Assembly: GCA_020631735.1 (NCBI GenBank)
Contig: CM036199.1
Location: forward strand, 17,317,955 to 17,381,954
Direction of reading: 5' to 3'
Length of the DNA stretch: 64,000 nucleotides
From: Saccharum officinarum
Lineage: Eukaryota > Streptophyta > Magnoliopsida > Poales > Poaceae
The translations under genes and the position numbers were made by a program. The notes beneath the pieces were generated by a model. It was given only the letters and a program-made list of their open reading frames with translations. It made no database searches and was not told the DNA's origin. Shown here piece after piece: positions 34,245 to 45,340 of this stretch (its first letter is position 1; every line of letters begins with the position of its first letter).

Positions 34245-34512
34245 TTTCCTTCATTCTAAAAAGGTGTAGTTCTCATTGCAAAAAATAAATAAAAGATGTA
34301 ATTCTAGATCCACTAAAGTCAAATTATTTTAAGTTTGATTAAGTTTACAGAAAATAGTATAAACAATTATGATTATTACTATGAAAATATATTTCATGAT
34401 AAATATAATGATACTTAAACATTAGTCTATTTCTGTAAGAAAATAGTTAAAATTGAGAATGGTTTTGACTTAGCACTGTAGCTAAATCACTCACTTTTGG
34501 ATAGAGGAAGTA
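34245..34512. mobile_element. Stowaway-like MITE
   Basis: Ends TCCTTCATTCTAAAAAGG and CACTTTTGGATAGAGGAAGTA, with an AT-rich interior containing AAAGTCAAATTATTTTAAG. It ends about 260 bp before the RDR2-like start codon. Confidence 0.45.
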
Positions 34513-34770
34513 TTTTGTTCGGAGGAAATAAGATCTTATGCTCCTTTGGGAATGCAATGCAAAAATTTCATAGCATCAGAATTCCATATGAACAAGTTTA
34601 TTTTATGGCATATAAAAGAAAAAAATGTAAAATCCAGAAAAAACAGAAGTCTCGCATTCGATTTCCATGTAAAATTCGAAGGAAACAGTGGCCCTCTTTT
34701 TGGGCACAAAAACCCCCGGCCGTGACATCGCCAGGATCCCGGCCCTCCAGCTCAACGTTCCCCCGCCACT

Positions 34771-35319
34771 ATGTCGACGGCGGCTCCCGCGCCGGGCTCC
34801 ACGGCCACGGTGCGGGTATCCAACATCCCGGCCTCGGCCATCGCCGCCGAGCTGCTCGCCTTCTTTGACTCCGCCGTCACCACCGCCGGCGCGGCCTTCG
34901 CCTGCGAGATCGCCGCCGCGCACCGCGGTTGGCTCAGCCGCGGCCACGGCTCCGTCCAGTTCGATTCCGCGTCCGCTGCTACCCACGCCATCGACCTCGC
35001 CTCCTCGGGCCGCCTGCCCCCTTTCCTCGGTTCCTGCCTCTCCGTCTCCGCCGCCCACGCCGACCTCCTGCCCCGCGCGCCCGACCTCTCCCTCCGCGCC
35101 GCCGACGCGAGCCTCATTCTAGGCAACCGTGTCGCCGAGCGAGAGCTGGAGGTGGCCTACTCCTGGGACGGCGTGCGGGCCGAGGTCATCCCGGGGAAGC
35201 GGCGTGTGGACCTCTACCTGAAGCAGGATTCCCGGAGCTACAAGCTTGAGGTTCTCTTTGAGGACATCAGGGAGTGCTTTGGGTGCCACATTGATGGGAC
35301 GGGCGCCATCTTGCTGCAG
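34771..35319 (+). CDS. RDR2/MOP1-like RNA-dependent RNA polymerase, first exon only
   Basis: In plants RDR2 copies Pol IV transcripts into double-stranded RNA for 24-nt siRNAs and DNA methylation. This exon starts at ATG 34771 and ends at CTGCAG before GTGAGC at 35320: 183 codons, phase 0. It begins with an RRM-like fold (TVRVSNIPASAIAAELLAFF), then GWLSRGHGSVQFDS. It continues to the conserved WDGVRAEVIPGKRRVDLYL, YKLEVLFEDIRECFGCHIDG and GAILLQ. The whole is in one clean frame with GC-rich codons like a working gene. The catalytic RdRP domain (DxDGD) is not in this window. After about 280 bp of intron-like DNA comes the minus-strand copia element, then the gap. It is either a gene split by a large intronic insertion with exons beyond the gap or missing, or a 5' fragment. 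Confidence 0.75.
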
Positions 35320-35487
35320 GTGAGCTGCTTAGACCGTGCTATTCGTTTCGATGCACAAAGTTCCAAAACCCTGATGCGCCCTTATATGAATTGAAGTGTG
35401 CCTGTTCCGAATTAATAGTCGACACACAGATATATGATTGATATGCATTATCATGAACCCTCATTTTCGGTCAGTAGCCAGGGCCCA

Positions 35488-35576
35488 GGAGATTCACCCA
35501 GTGATTGTGATAGAATAGCTCAATATGGGAGATTCACCCAATGATTGTGAATTTGTGATAGAATAGCTCAATATGG
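35488..35576. repeat. Tandem duplication beside the copia LTR
   Basis: The phrase GGAGATTCACCCARTGATTG, followed by GTGATAGAATAGCTCAATATG, is present twice (35488-35527 and 35527-35576). The second copy has a 10-bp insert (AATTTGTGAT-like). Confidence 0.8.
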
Positions 35577-35954
35577 GTAGAGATGCAAGTCAACAAGTAA
35601 ATCTACAGATATATTTTCAGGCCAAAGACCATTGGCCCAGCTTTATTGAAAACTTAAAAGGAGTTTTACTGGGGTTACCACTTACCAGCTTATTACAAAA
35701 TACAAGCCTTCGATAATTCTACTCGACTTTGACTTCTCTCCGGACGGAACACCTCTGAACAAACCTTCTTAAGCAACTATGACTGAAAGAACCTCGACTA
35801 CTGTCATCAGTATTAGAGAATAGTCAATAGACTTCATGATGATTACAGGGGTGATTACACATATATATATAGGAGTGAGAGGGGAGCCCAAAGGGCCTAA
35901 TCAGCCAGAGGTGGCGCATAGGGAGAAGAGATTACAGTTGGCATATAATTAATT

Positions 35955-38900
35955 CTAACATCCCCTCGCAAGCTGAACGTCGGTAGAACGAACGTTCAGA
36001 TTGGAACGAAAGTCGGTGAAGACGGAGGAGGGTAGTCCCTTGGTGAAGACATCAGCGAATTGCGACGTGGTGGGCACATGGAGAACACGAACAACACCAA
36101 TGGCCACCCGTTCACGGACAAAGTGAAGGTCGATCTCCACGTGCTTAGTGCGCTGATGTTGAACAGGGTTGGAGGAGAGGTAGACGGCGCTGACGTTGTC
36201 GCAGTAGACGAGGGAGGCGGTCTTCAGGTGGTGGTGAAGCTCCTGAAGAAGCTGCTGCAGCCACACGACTTCGGCGACTCCGTTGGCGACGGCGCGGTAT
36301 TCGGCCTCGGCGCTGGACCGAGAGACCGTGGGTTGCCGCTTGGATGACCAAGAGACAAGGCTGCCACCGAGGAAGACAGCATATCCTGAGGTGGAGCGGC
36401 GAGTGTCAGGGCATCCAGCCCAGTCAGCGTCGGTGTACACAATGAGCTGAGTTGGTGCAGAACGGGGTATGATCAAACCATAGTTAACGGTGCCCTGAAG
36501 GTACCGAAGAATCCTCTTGGCTGCAACCAGGTGAACTTCCCGGGGGTCATGCATGTAAAGGCAGATTTGTTGAACAACATAGGCAATGTCAGGCCTTGTG
36601 AAAGTCAAGTACTGCAGGGCGCCTGCAAGGCTGCGGTAGGCGGTGGGGTCTGCCACGGGAGGACCATCATCTGCAGAGACTTTGGCACAAGTGTCAACCG
36701 GAGTGGAGCAAGGTTTGCAGTCACTCATGCCGTGCCGACCAAGGATGTCCAGAATGTATTGCCGCTGAGAAAGAAGGAGAGTGTCCTTGGTGCGCTGAAC
36801 TGCCACGCCGAGAAAGTGGTGCAGAGGGCCAAGATCCTTCATGGCAAATTCATTCTTCAGAGCCATAATCACACGGTGGAGGAGCTGCTCGGAGGAGGCA
36901 GTGAGTACAATGTCGTCCACATAGAGAAGTAAGTAGACCATCTCCGTGCCACGGCAATATACGAACAGAGAGGTGTCTGACTTTGCTTCAGTGAATCCGA
37001 GAGACAGTAGGAAGGAGGCAAACCGGCTGTACCAAGCACGCGGAGCCTGCTTTAGTCCATAGAGGGATTTGTTGAGTCTGCAGACATGGTCCGGAAAGGC
37101 AGAATCAGCAAATCCAGTAGGTTGGGAGCAGTAGACAATCTCTGACAAGGTACCGTGGAGGAATGCGTTCTTCACATCAAGCTGATGGATGGGCCAATCC
37201 GAGAGTGAGCCAAGGTGAGGACAGTGCGAACAGTAGCGGGCTTCACAACGGGGCTGAATGTCTCATCGTAATCGATGCGGGACGCTGAGTGAACCCGCGA
37301 AGAACCCAGCGAGCCTTATACCTGTCCAGGGAGCCATCAGCATGAAACTTGTGCTTGAAAATCCACTTCCCGGTGACCACATTTGCCTTGGCAGGCCGGG
37401 GAACAAGTTCCCAAGTGTCATTGTCCAAGAGGGCAGTATGTTCTTCTTCCATGGCCCTGCGCCAGTGAGGATCGGCGAGAGCATCACGGCAGGAGCGCGG
37501 TAGGGGAGACAGGGCCTCGGTGTGCATAGCAAGTCGAGGCTGCCGGTACCCAGTCTTCCGCGGGTTGCCATGCCATGAGTATTGGCAACCGGGGAATGGG
37601 AACAGCTCCGGGCGGAAGAGGAGGATCACTCTTGATGTAGCGCGGCGGAGATGGGACCATGCTGGAGCGGCGAGGAGGCGCTCCGGCGGGGGACGCAGGA
37701 GCCGTAGCAGGGGCGCGCCGAGTGTAGATGTGGACCACTGGGGGTTTGTCGAAGCGGGCATTCGAGGGGGGCGCCGCCGTGGGCGCCTGCTGCGCCTGAA
37801 CAGGGGGTGCCGCCGTGGGCGCCTGCTGTGGTGCAGGGGGTGCCGCCGTGGGCGCCGGTTGTGCCTGGACAAGGGGCGCCGCCGTGGGCGCCTGTTGTAC
37901 CCGGACAGGGGACGCTGGGGGTGCCTGAACCGGGGGCGTCGTGGGCGCCGGTGCAGGGCGCGAGGTGGCCGGCGAGGCCCGCGGGGGCATGACGACGCCC
38001 GATGGCCGGGGCGCCGTGAAGCCAGGAGGGGGCGGCCTGGGCACCGAGGTGCCCAGACCCGGCACAGGACCTGCAGGAGAGAAAGTAGCTGGCAGAGGGT
38101 CGTCAGCAGTTAGAAAATCCAGCTCGTGAGTAGGTGGCGAGGGCCGGCGGAGGCTGAAAGGGAACGTTGTTTCATCGAAGACAACGTGGCGGGATATGAT
38201 GACCCGGTTGGAGGTGAGGTCGAGGCACCTGTAGCCCTTGTGATCAGGGGAGTACCCCAGAAACACGCACAGCGAGGAGCGGGGGGCAAGTTTGTGGGGT
38301 GTGGTGGCGGTGAGGTTGGGGTAGCAGGAGCACCCGAAGGCCCGGAGATCATGGTAAGAAGGGAGAGTGCCATAGAGGGCGAAGAATGGGGTGCTCATGT
38401 TGAGAGTTTTGGTGGGGAGGCGGTTGATGAGGTGGGTGGCGGTGGGCGAGAGCATAGATGCCTGGAAGAGTAGTGTGCGAGTGATGTTGTTGGCGGTGCG
38501 AAGCATGCGCTCGGCCTTGCCATTCTGTTGCGAGGTGTAGGGGCAGGACATGCGAAGAGATACACCTTTGGCAAGAAAGAAGGCGCGAGACGCAGAGTTG
38601 TCAAACTCACGGCCATTGTCACATTGCACAGATTTGATGGTGCGTCCGAACTGGGTGAGCACGTAGGTGAAAAAATTGGAAAGAGTGAAAGTATCAGACT
38701 TTAGCTTGAGGGGAAAAGTCCAAATAAAATGCGAGCAATCATCAATAATGACAAGATAATATTTGAAGTCGGATACACTAACAACCGGTGACGTCCACAA
38801 GTCACAATGTATCAAGTCAAAATTATTGGATGCTCTAGACAAAGAAGTAGAAAAAGGCAAGCGAACATGGCGCCCGAGCTGACAAGCATGACATAAGGAG

Positions 38901-39112
38901 CCATCGCCAGGTGTGCTGCAGATAATGGAGGACGACTTGGCGAGGTGCTGGAGGGTAGATGACCCGGGGTGACCGAGACGACGGTGCCAAGTAGTCGATG
39001 GAGTGGCCACGAGGGCGCAGGAACCGGAGGGTGACGACGGGAGCTGTAAGGTGTAGAGGGGACCCGAGTTGTCACAGCGAAGGAGGAGGTTCCTGGTACG
39101 AAGATCCTTCAT
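35955..39112 (-). pseudogene. Copia pol: integrase, reverse transcriptase, RNase H with frame breaks
   Basis: Read right to left: GAG-pre-integrase (TTWHRRLGHPGS, CHACQLGRHVRLPF), then integrase with LIHCDLWTS, VQCDNGREFDNS and NGKAERM. A proline-rich linker with repeats follows (37740-37925), then the start of reverse transcriptase (DPHWRRAMEEEH, WELVPRP, YKARWVLRGFTQRP). The rest of the RT has YGLKQAPRAWYSRF and the catalytic YLLLYVDDIVL. RNase H reads IVYTDADWAGC, SRSSAEAEYRAVA and HQRTKHVEIDLHFVRE. The stop TAG (35955-35957) overlaps the LTR start. The frame breaks near 37560, 37300 and 37190, so no complete pol can be made. The catalytic residues that are visible are intact. Confidence 0.8.
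37740..37925 (-). repeat. Coding minisatellite in the copia integrase-RT linker
   Basis: GGTGCCGCCGTGGGCGCC recurs four to five times at spacings of about 30-48 bp. In frame it gives repeated QAPTAAPP-type units joined by VQAQ or PAPQ. Confidence 0.8.
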
Positions 39113-39170
39113 AGAGACACCAAGTGGGTCAAACTCGACAGAAACAAGATTATCAGAAGTAAATTGTCGG

Positions 39171-39270
39171 NNNNNNNNNNNNNNNNNNNNNNNNNNNNNN
39201 NNNNNNNNNNNNNNNNNNNNNNNNNNNNNNNNNNNNNNNNNNNNNNNNNNNNNNNNNNNNNNNNNNNNNN
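39171..39270. other. Assembly gap, 100 N
   Basis: Exactly 100 unknown bases, a conventional placeholder for a gap of unknown size. It cuts off the 5' half of the copia element, so neighbours across it may not be truly adjacent. Confidence 1.
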
Positions 39271-39800
39271 GACACGTAGGTCACTCCAACTGTTGCGTCC
39301 GGTTATGGACTTTCTCATCCTTTTTCTTTTTCTAAGTTCATAACCACTTTGCCCTTGCTTCCATCTTGCTAACCACAAAGTGTAGAACTTGTGTGCACGT
39401 GTGTTAGCATTTTTCAAAGCATTTTACAGGGGTAAAAGTTAGCACACTAGGTTCCTAAATGCATATGCAAGAATCATGTCACCTAGTGGCACTTGATAAC
39501 CACTTAGCTAAAGATTTTCTCTCTTTATAGTACATTTACACCCTCTATGGTGTCTTAAGTGTCAAAACAAAAACCTATCTTATACATTCGCCTTGATCTC
39601 CTTGGTTTTTGTTTTTCTCTTTTTTTTCTTTTCAAAATGTGAAGCACTTGATCATCTTTTGGTCATCACCATCCATCATGATCATCCCCTTGCTCCACCA
39701 CTTGGCATGGGATCATCCTTTCATGTCTACACACTTAGTACAAGGATAAGTCCCTAGGTTTTATCAATTATCCAAAACCAAACTAGGGCTTTCAGCCAGA
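39271..39800. mobile_element. LTR-like sequence related to 3480-4440
   Basis: Shares GTGTTAGCATTTTTCAAA and ATTATCCAAAACCAAACTAGG blocks, in order, with the flank of the decayed copia at 3480-4440. It may be LTR or leader of that family. No termini were resolved. Confidence 0.35.
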
Positions 39801-40298
39801 GAGGCACATGTCCACCTCATCAGCGAGCCACCGCACGGGGTCGTCCTTAATTCCCGCCCAGCGTCGTAGGCCAAAAGCATGACTGGCCCAACAACAGGCC
39901 CAGAGGCGCCTAGTGGGGCGTGGGCGATGAGTAGCTAGAGCTCGACGTCTAGGGCACGCCCTATGACTCCCCACTAGCGACTAGGGGTGCCTGCCCGCCG
40001 CGCGGCCATAGGTCGATGGAGTGGGCACGCATGGCACAGATGGCATAGGCGTCACTGCGACTGACACCTTTGCTTGGCGTATATAGTGCCGCTTCACAGA
40101 GCATCGGGTCCTGCGCACGTTGGGTGACAGGAGAGGGTGAGCATGCGCGCGGTAAGCCGAAGTCAAATTGCTCAGCCACGGACTAGACGACATGCATCCC
40201 TGGCTCGGCACGTGGCGCGCTGACACGTAGACACCAAGGCATGGCGTCGTGCGGCGCATCAAGGGGGCATGTCACATCGTCGACGACAATCGTAGACA
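39801..40298. other. GC-rich spacer
   Basis: No domain was recognised. It may be 3' flank of the decayed DUF4283-like gene. Confidence 0.35.
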
Positions 40299-42320
40299 TC
40301 AATCCCGAGCCCAGAAAGCGGGCCCAGATCCACGGCCCAGCCGTGGCTCATCCATGCCACCGAACCGCATCGTGCGTGGCCGGGCGCCACCACTGCCACC
40401 GCCGAACCCAGGGTGGTAGCCGTTGTAGTTGCTGTCACCGCTGTCACTGTCCTCGCCGCCGAAGTCCATGCCCTCGTTCGATGACATCGACGGCGTGTGC
40501 CAGTCCTGGAACTCGATGAGCCTCAAGCGGACGAGGTAGCGTAGAGCAGGGACCTCATTGTGGATGATCTCGTGTGACAGTAAGTAAAGTGGTGGGTCGC
40601 CATCATGCTCCTCCTCTGGCTCTAGCACCGTAATGATCATCTCATCGTGGATGAGGTCTGGGTGGGCGCACCAGGCTGCCACAAAGAGCACGCACTCGTC
40701 GTTTGGGTCGGTGAGCGCTTCGTTGTTGGCGATGTCGACGTTGGTGCATGACGGACCGAGAATGGCCTGCGCGGTTTCCTTCGATCTTGCGTGCGACGGG
40801 ATGCCTTTCATGCCAACTAGAACCCTGAACCTGAAGGCCCCAGCGGAGCCCATGATGAGTCGACTCCACCTCCGCCAGGGGTGTCGGTGTCTGAAGCACG
40901 AGCTTGAGGTCCTTGATGCGAGTGAAGCGAATGATGAAGTCATCAGGCCTGGTGCGACGGACGGTTGCCCGGTCGTCCATGATGCCGAAGTATGTCTCGA
41001 GGTGGGTGCGCACCATGGCCGGGGATACCGGCGGCCTGGTGCCAACCACCATGGCCAGAAGTGCTAGAGACAATGCATCCTCAGCGGCCTGCAGGGCGGG
41101 GGTCCGAGGGACGATGACAAGCCCGAGTAGTGGTGTCTGCGCCCGCGTCCGGGGAGAAGCCGGGAGCGCCTGCACTCTACACAGAAGGGAGCCTAGGACG
41201 CGACGAGGTGGCTCTGGTGGCGAGGTGGCCAGGTCCACATCGTGAGCTTCATGGCCGTCGGTCGGGGGAATTCTCCCGCCCCGCTAGGCCCAGCATCGTT
41301 AGCCACCAGCGCAGCGGCCACCGTTTCCACTGGGCTCTCCAGAGCGGCCTTATCCGGTGGCGAGACGGCGATGTTGGGCTCGCTACGGCTTAGGGGTAGG
41401 AGGCTGGCACACTGGGGGCGCCGAGGGCTCCCTGCCGGTGGAGGCTAAGTGCGCCGAGATCATATTCGCGAGCGAAGGAACGCGTCCGTGGGCAGCCCGA
41501 CACCGGGTGGCGCCCCTCTAGGCACCGGAGGCACACACAGGAGAGTGGCCCCGCTTGCCATCCTAGCGACCGAGCACAGGGGGGTGAGGGCAGTCTCGCG
41601 CCTGGTGCCCCATGTCCCGACAGTTGAAGCACTTTGCCGGGACGGTGCAGTCGGCATGAACGTGGTCACCAGCTAGGCAATTGAAGCATTTGCCGGCGAG
41701 GTTTGAAGACACCGGCCGACGAGGAGAGGCGACCCGGCGCCATCGTCTCCGGCTTTGCACCGGTTGAAAACCGTCAGCATCAGGCTCAACCGACATTCGT
41801 GTGGGGTGGGCGACCACGGACGGGAGCCTGCGCGGAGCTTCACGCACTTCCGCCCTCCGCGCGTCAGCCATGAACCCGTCCCGACACGGCCGACGGCGCC
41901 TGCGGCAACGGTGATGGCAGGGAGCCTGGACCGCCTTGCCTTGGCCAGAGGAGGGGGAGGGGTGTCGGACTCGCCAAGAGAGGCCTCAGAGTCGGAGAAG
42001 TGCAGCCTCTCCGTGGACCGCTCCAGGGAAGCGGGGAAGGGCTCAGCCTCTGGGTCGAGGGAGCTGGAGCGGAGGACAAGTTCGGCATGGGCCGCCATGG
42101 CGAGAGCGGGTAGCTCGAGGAACACGGAACGGCCCGTGCTCTGAGCTGCCTCGTCCTCCTCAACCTCGTCCGCCCAAGAGTGACGGGAGCAAGTGCCGCG
42201 CTCCATGGCAACAGTGGATGGCGATGCCGAGTGCGGACAACGGTGTGGGTGGGGTGGATGGCGCGACCGTGGCGGTCCGCGGTGTGGGGAGAGGGTAGAC
42301 GGCAGGGCCGGAGTGGCCAC
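40299..42320 (-). pseudogene. Zinc-knuckle/DUF4283-like gene, broken
   Basis: Read right to left. The N-terminal part has SRHSWADEVEEDEA and DSEASLGESD. In another phase come two CCHC knuckles, CFNCLAGDHVHADC and CFNCRDMGHQARDC (41590-41690), then a stop at 41563. A third phase gives a DUF4283-like region (HLETYFGIMDDRATVRRTRP, DDFIIRFTRIKDL). A fourth gives FRFRVLVGMKGIPSHARS, ILGPSCTNVDIAN, LRYLVRLRLIEFQDWHTPS and the grass-typical SNYNGYHPG tail. Such proteins form large, transposon-like families in grasses, related to plant LINE ORF1; no reverse transcriptase follows here. At least three frame breaks and an internal stop mean it cannot work as one protein. Confidence 0.7.
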
Positions 42321-43240
42321 CGGCGGTGGGGAGGGGAGAGCTCAGTGGCTAGAACTCAGATCCATTCTTCCCATGCTTCGAGAGGATCCTTATAGCAAAA
42401 TACGTGTACAAAATGACAGCTACTCGTCATACATACAGGGAGGGCCAATTGAGGACAGATGTAAAGGTAACCCCTAGTTGTATTCTGCTGCGAAATTAGG
42501 AATGCACAGGATGCTATATGATGATATGACATAATTTTTTTCCATATATAATTGGATGTATATATCCCCAGAGCCAAAGGGGGAAGAGATGAGATCGATG
42601 ATAAGGAACAAGAGGATTAAGGAAGAAGACAAGTGAGATGACGGAGAATATTGTAAGAGACAAGGAGCGAAAGCAAGAACAAAGCGGTGCACTGATGAGT
42701 GACTTTCAGCTGCTAAAGACCTAGAGCTGTGAGCCGAATACTTTCTATGCCGTAGGCTTCTGGTTGAGTTGCTTTCCCGACAAAAAGCTCATTCCCACTC
42801 GTCCCCTGTATAGCGCCATTTCAGATGCTTTTACAATGGCCGTCGATCACGTACGTCCTGCATGCCACTGCCGATCGGTAACTCAGTGCATGCATAACAC
42901 TTTACTTGCGTTTAATAAAAGCATCTATGACTTTTGTCTTTTGCATTTTTTTCCATACTGCCTTTAATTATTTGCATGGTAATTAGCTCATCATGGCGTA
43001 TATTTTACTTTTGCAAGCTGTTGTACTCTTTTAACTGGGGTGTGTATACTCCGCCCTCAGCTGGTCACAAATATTTCATCATTTTGAATTACAACATGTT
43101 TAAACTCTGAACATCAATATCCCTTTGAAAATTCAAATCAACTTCAATTTTGAAAAAAAAAGTATGGCTCAGTTTATCTCCATCAATAGTAGCTTAAGAA
43201 ACTATAATTTTAATTTGCTATATTTGTATATGTTCTACAC

Positions 43241-43400
43241 TATTCTCTCCATTCCAAATTACAAGTTATTTTGACTTTTCTAAATACATTGTTTCTACTA
43301 ATTAAGTACTTAGATATACGCTATGTCTATCTAGATATCTAGCAAAAGTTATGTCCTAGAAAAGCCAAAACAACTTATAATTTGGAACAGATGGAGTATT
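43241..43400. mobile_element. Stowaway-like MITE
   Basis: Ends TTCTCTCCATTCCAAATTACAAGTTATTTTG and CAACTTATAATTTGGAACAGATGGAGTA are inverted repeats about 160 bp apart. Confidence 0.65.
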
Positions 43401-44593
43401 AACGAATGTCAAACTAGTGTCTGCAGGTGACTGATGCATTCTTGTGTAAATGGCAGTTAGACCCGAGAGAGGGAGTAATCTCTAGTGGCCCTGCGTCTAA
43501 CGGAACTAAGCATAATTAAATTCAGTATACACGTAATTAAGTTCTTACTGCCGTAACAAGACGTTGCCATGCATGCTCATTCTTCAATTCAGTGTACATG
43601 CATATGAATTCAATATCCTATATTTATTTGTGTGCACAATAAGAGAAAATGTAATGTGTTATATATTTGTGAATAAGGCATGAACATTCATAGTCCACCT
43701 CTCTTCCCTTGACCACTCATATGTATGGTCCCAGAAGTTCTCAGTAGGTATCTTCATATCCTTTCAAAAAAAAAGGTATCTTCATATATCCTCTGGGTAA
43801 GAAATGCCTCTCCGTTCATATGCACATATATATTGTCCGAGAAATGATAGAGAAATTAAAAATTCGTACTAGTAATAAGATTTTTTTTGCAGGTCAGCAG
43901 TGATTTCAATATCTTTTACTACTACGCGACGACACATCCAGTTATTATGCAGAAAAAGATTGGCACCATGCATAGTATGACAGCTTCTGAAAATTTAAAA
44001 TATAAAATGAGAAATGCATGATGTATATATAGACAATAATGTAGAGAGCATTGTCTTGATTCATAAGAAAGTATATTGCTATTGGTAAAATTACATGCAT
44101 GAATTACTATATAAGTGTTGTGTGCACACAGGATATCCTTGTGAATAAACAAAAGTGGATGTCTGATTCAGCAGCCCTTCAAGTATACATATCTTGTAAT
44201 TTTTTCTTTGTGAATAATAATACAGACACACATACATGTACGCACACTCACGTACCCTACCGCTCTGAGCACCTCTAAAAGATGGAGACTAAGTCGTTTG
44301 ATCACGAGATTGACGAAGTCATTACAGGCGCCTTGCTATTGACAGATACGTCGTCTGCAAGCACCCGTGTGAAGTCGAGAACTCGGGCCTAGATGAACAA
44401 GTTTCACCACAAGCAACCAGCTACGTTACGCTCTGTTCGCATGTATTTGGCTTACCAGAAACAATTAATTAATATTTGAAATTTATAAAAACACACAACT
44501 TAATAATACATCGATTATTGAGAGAGAGAGAGATCAGTTCAAATGGCACCCATATATTACATACTACCATCATCAACTTATTATTCATTGAAT

Positions 44594-44598
44594 TATAC

Positions 44599-44632
<34 letters not shown>

Positions 44633-44673
44633 ATATATTATATATATATATTATATATATATATATATATATA
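44594..44673. repeat. AT-rich self-complementary tract
   Basis: Runs of TA interrupted by ATTA, able to pair with itself. It lies about 215 bp beyond the DUF761 gene stop. Confidence 0.8.
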
Positions 44674-44884
44674 CACGGCTACATTACATTATTCGTATTG
44701 ACACGTACGTGACTGACTATATATGTATATATATGTTGAGACATGCTCGAAGAAGATCAGTCGTTGATCTATATATAGCTATAGCTAATTCTTGTAGACG
44801 ATGATAAACGACCTCGACGTCGAAATTATATATTAATGCCAGCACGCATGCATATATACGCGGCAGCAGCCGCAGCATCAGCAT

Positions 44885-45100
44885 CTAAACGACGAGGCGC
44901 TTCTGGTGGAAGGTGGCGATGAAGTCGGAGGCCTTCTGGTCGACGTCGCGCTCGCCGACCCACCACCCGTTGTCCTCGTCGCTGGACCGCACCTTGCGCA
45001 GCCTCGCCGGGACCTCCCAGCTCGCCTCGTCCTCGTCGACGGTGTAACGCCTCGACTTGCGTGAGAAGCTGAAGATGCAGAAGAACGACCTCCCTCCCAT
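44885..45100 (-). CDS. Small DUF761-type protein, 71 residues
   Basis: Single-exon small protein of unknown function. The N-terminus is MGGRSFFCIFSFSRKSRRY, with aromatic and basic residues; a glycine follows Met, so myristoylation is conceivable. The middle is acidic (VDEDEASWEVP, SSDEDNGWWVGERD). It ends with DQKASDFIATFHQKRLVV, which matches the C-terminal DUF761 signature (D-x-K-A-x-x-F-I-x-x-F). GC-rich codons stand out sharply against AT-rich flanks. A TATA box lies about 235 bp upstream, with a pyrimidine-rich 5' leader between. Together these support a real, expressed gene. DUF761 proteins are mostly studied through stress and growth effects, so no specific job is assigned. Confidence 0.75.
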   Translation of the reverse strand: MGGRSFFCIFSFSRKSRRYTVDEDEASWEVPARLRKVRSSDEDNGWWVGERDVDQKASDFIATFHQKRLVV

Positions 45101-45332
45101 ATACTAGTAGCTTTGCTCTCTCTTCTACCTCGAGCTCTTGTCGATCTGGTAGTTGTACTACACTACACCGTACCTTTGCAATGCAATACGCTAGCTTTTT
45201 ATTCAGAAGCTCTGCTAGTAGTTTAGAGAGAGAAAGAGACGGAGATATTAGCAGCTAGCTACGCTGTGCCTAGCTAGGCAGTGGTTGGAGCGTTGCTGTC
45301 TAGCTTGGGAAGCAGAGAAGAGGCCGCACCTC

Positions 45333-45340
45333 AATTTATA
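45333..45340 (-). promoter_or_regulatory. TATA box of the DUF761 gene
   Basis: On the minus strand CACTACTATAAATTGAGG. Initiation about 30 bp further on would give a 5' UTR near 200 bp. Confidence 0.55.

Larger units (their letters stand above)
31950..34770. other. Intergenic, no gene recognised apart from small MITEs
   Basis: 32000-32700 is GC-rich with overlapping open frames on both strands and no domain. The region after about 32900 is AT-rich. It holds the MITEs listed separately at 32989 and 34245. Confidence 0.4.
35600..39170 (-). mobile_element. Ty1/copia retrotransposon, older copy, cut by the gap
   Basis: Minus-strand element. Its 3' LTR begins at 35960 with TGTTAGAATTAATTATATGCC, straight after the purine tract GCGAGGGGA. 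It runs to about 35600, with a TATA stretch (35858-35870) and AATAAAGCTGGGCC as a likely poly(A) signal. The exact LTR end and the target duplication could not be fixed. Gag, protease and the 5' LTR are not seen; they would fall in or beyond the gap at 39171-39270. Confidence 0.75.
42321..44884. other. AT-rich intergenic DNA
   Basis: No gene was recognised. It holds one Stowaway-like MITE and an AT tract, listed separately. Confidence 0.5.

Noticed and set aside
34603..35058. 151-residue Gly/Ala/Glu-rich frame antisense to the RDR2-like exon
   Set aside because: Shadow of the GC-rich RDR2-like exon, which has the recognisable motifs.
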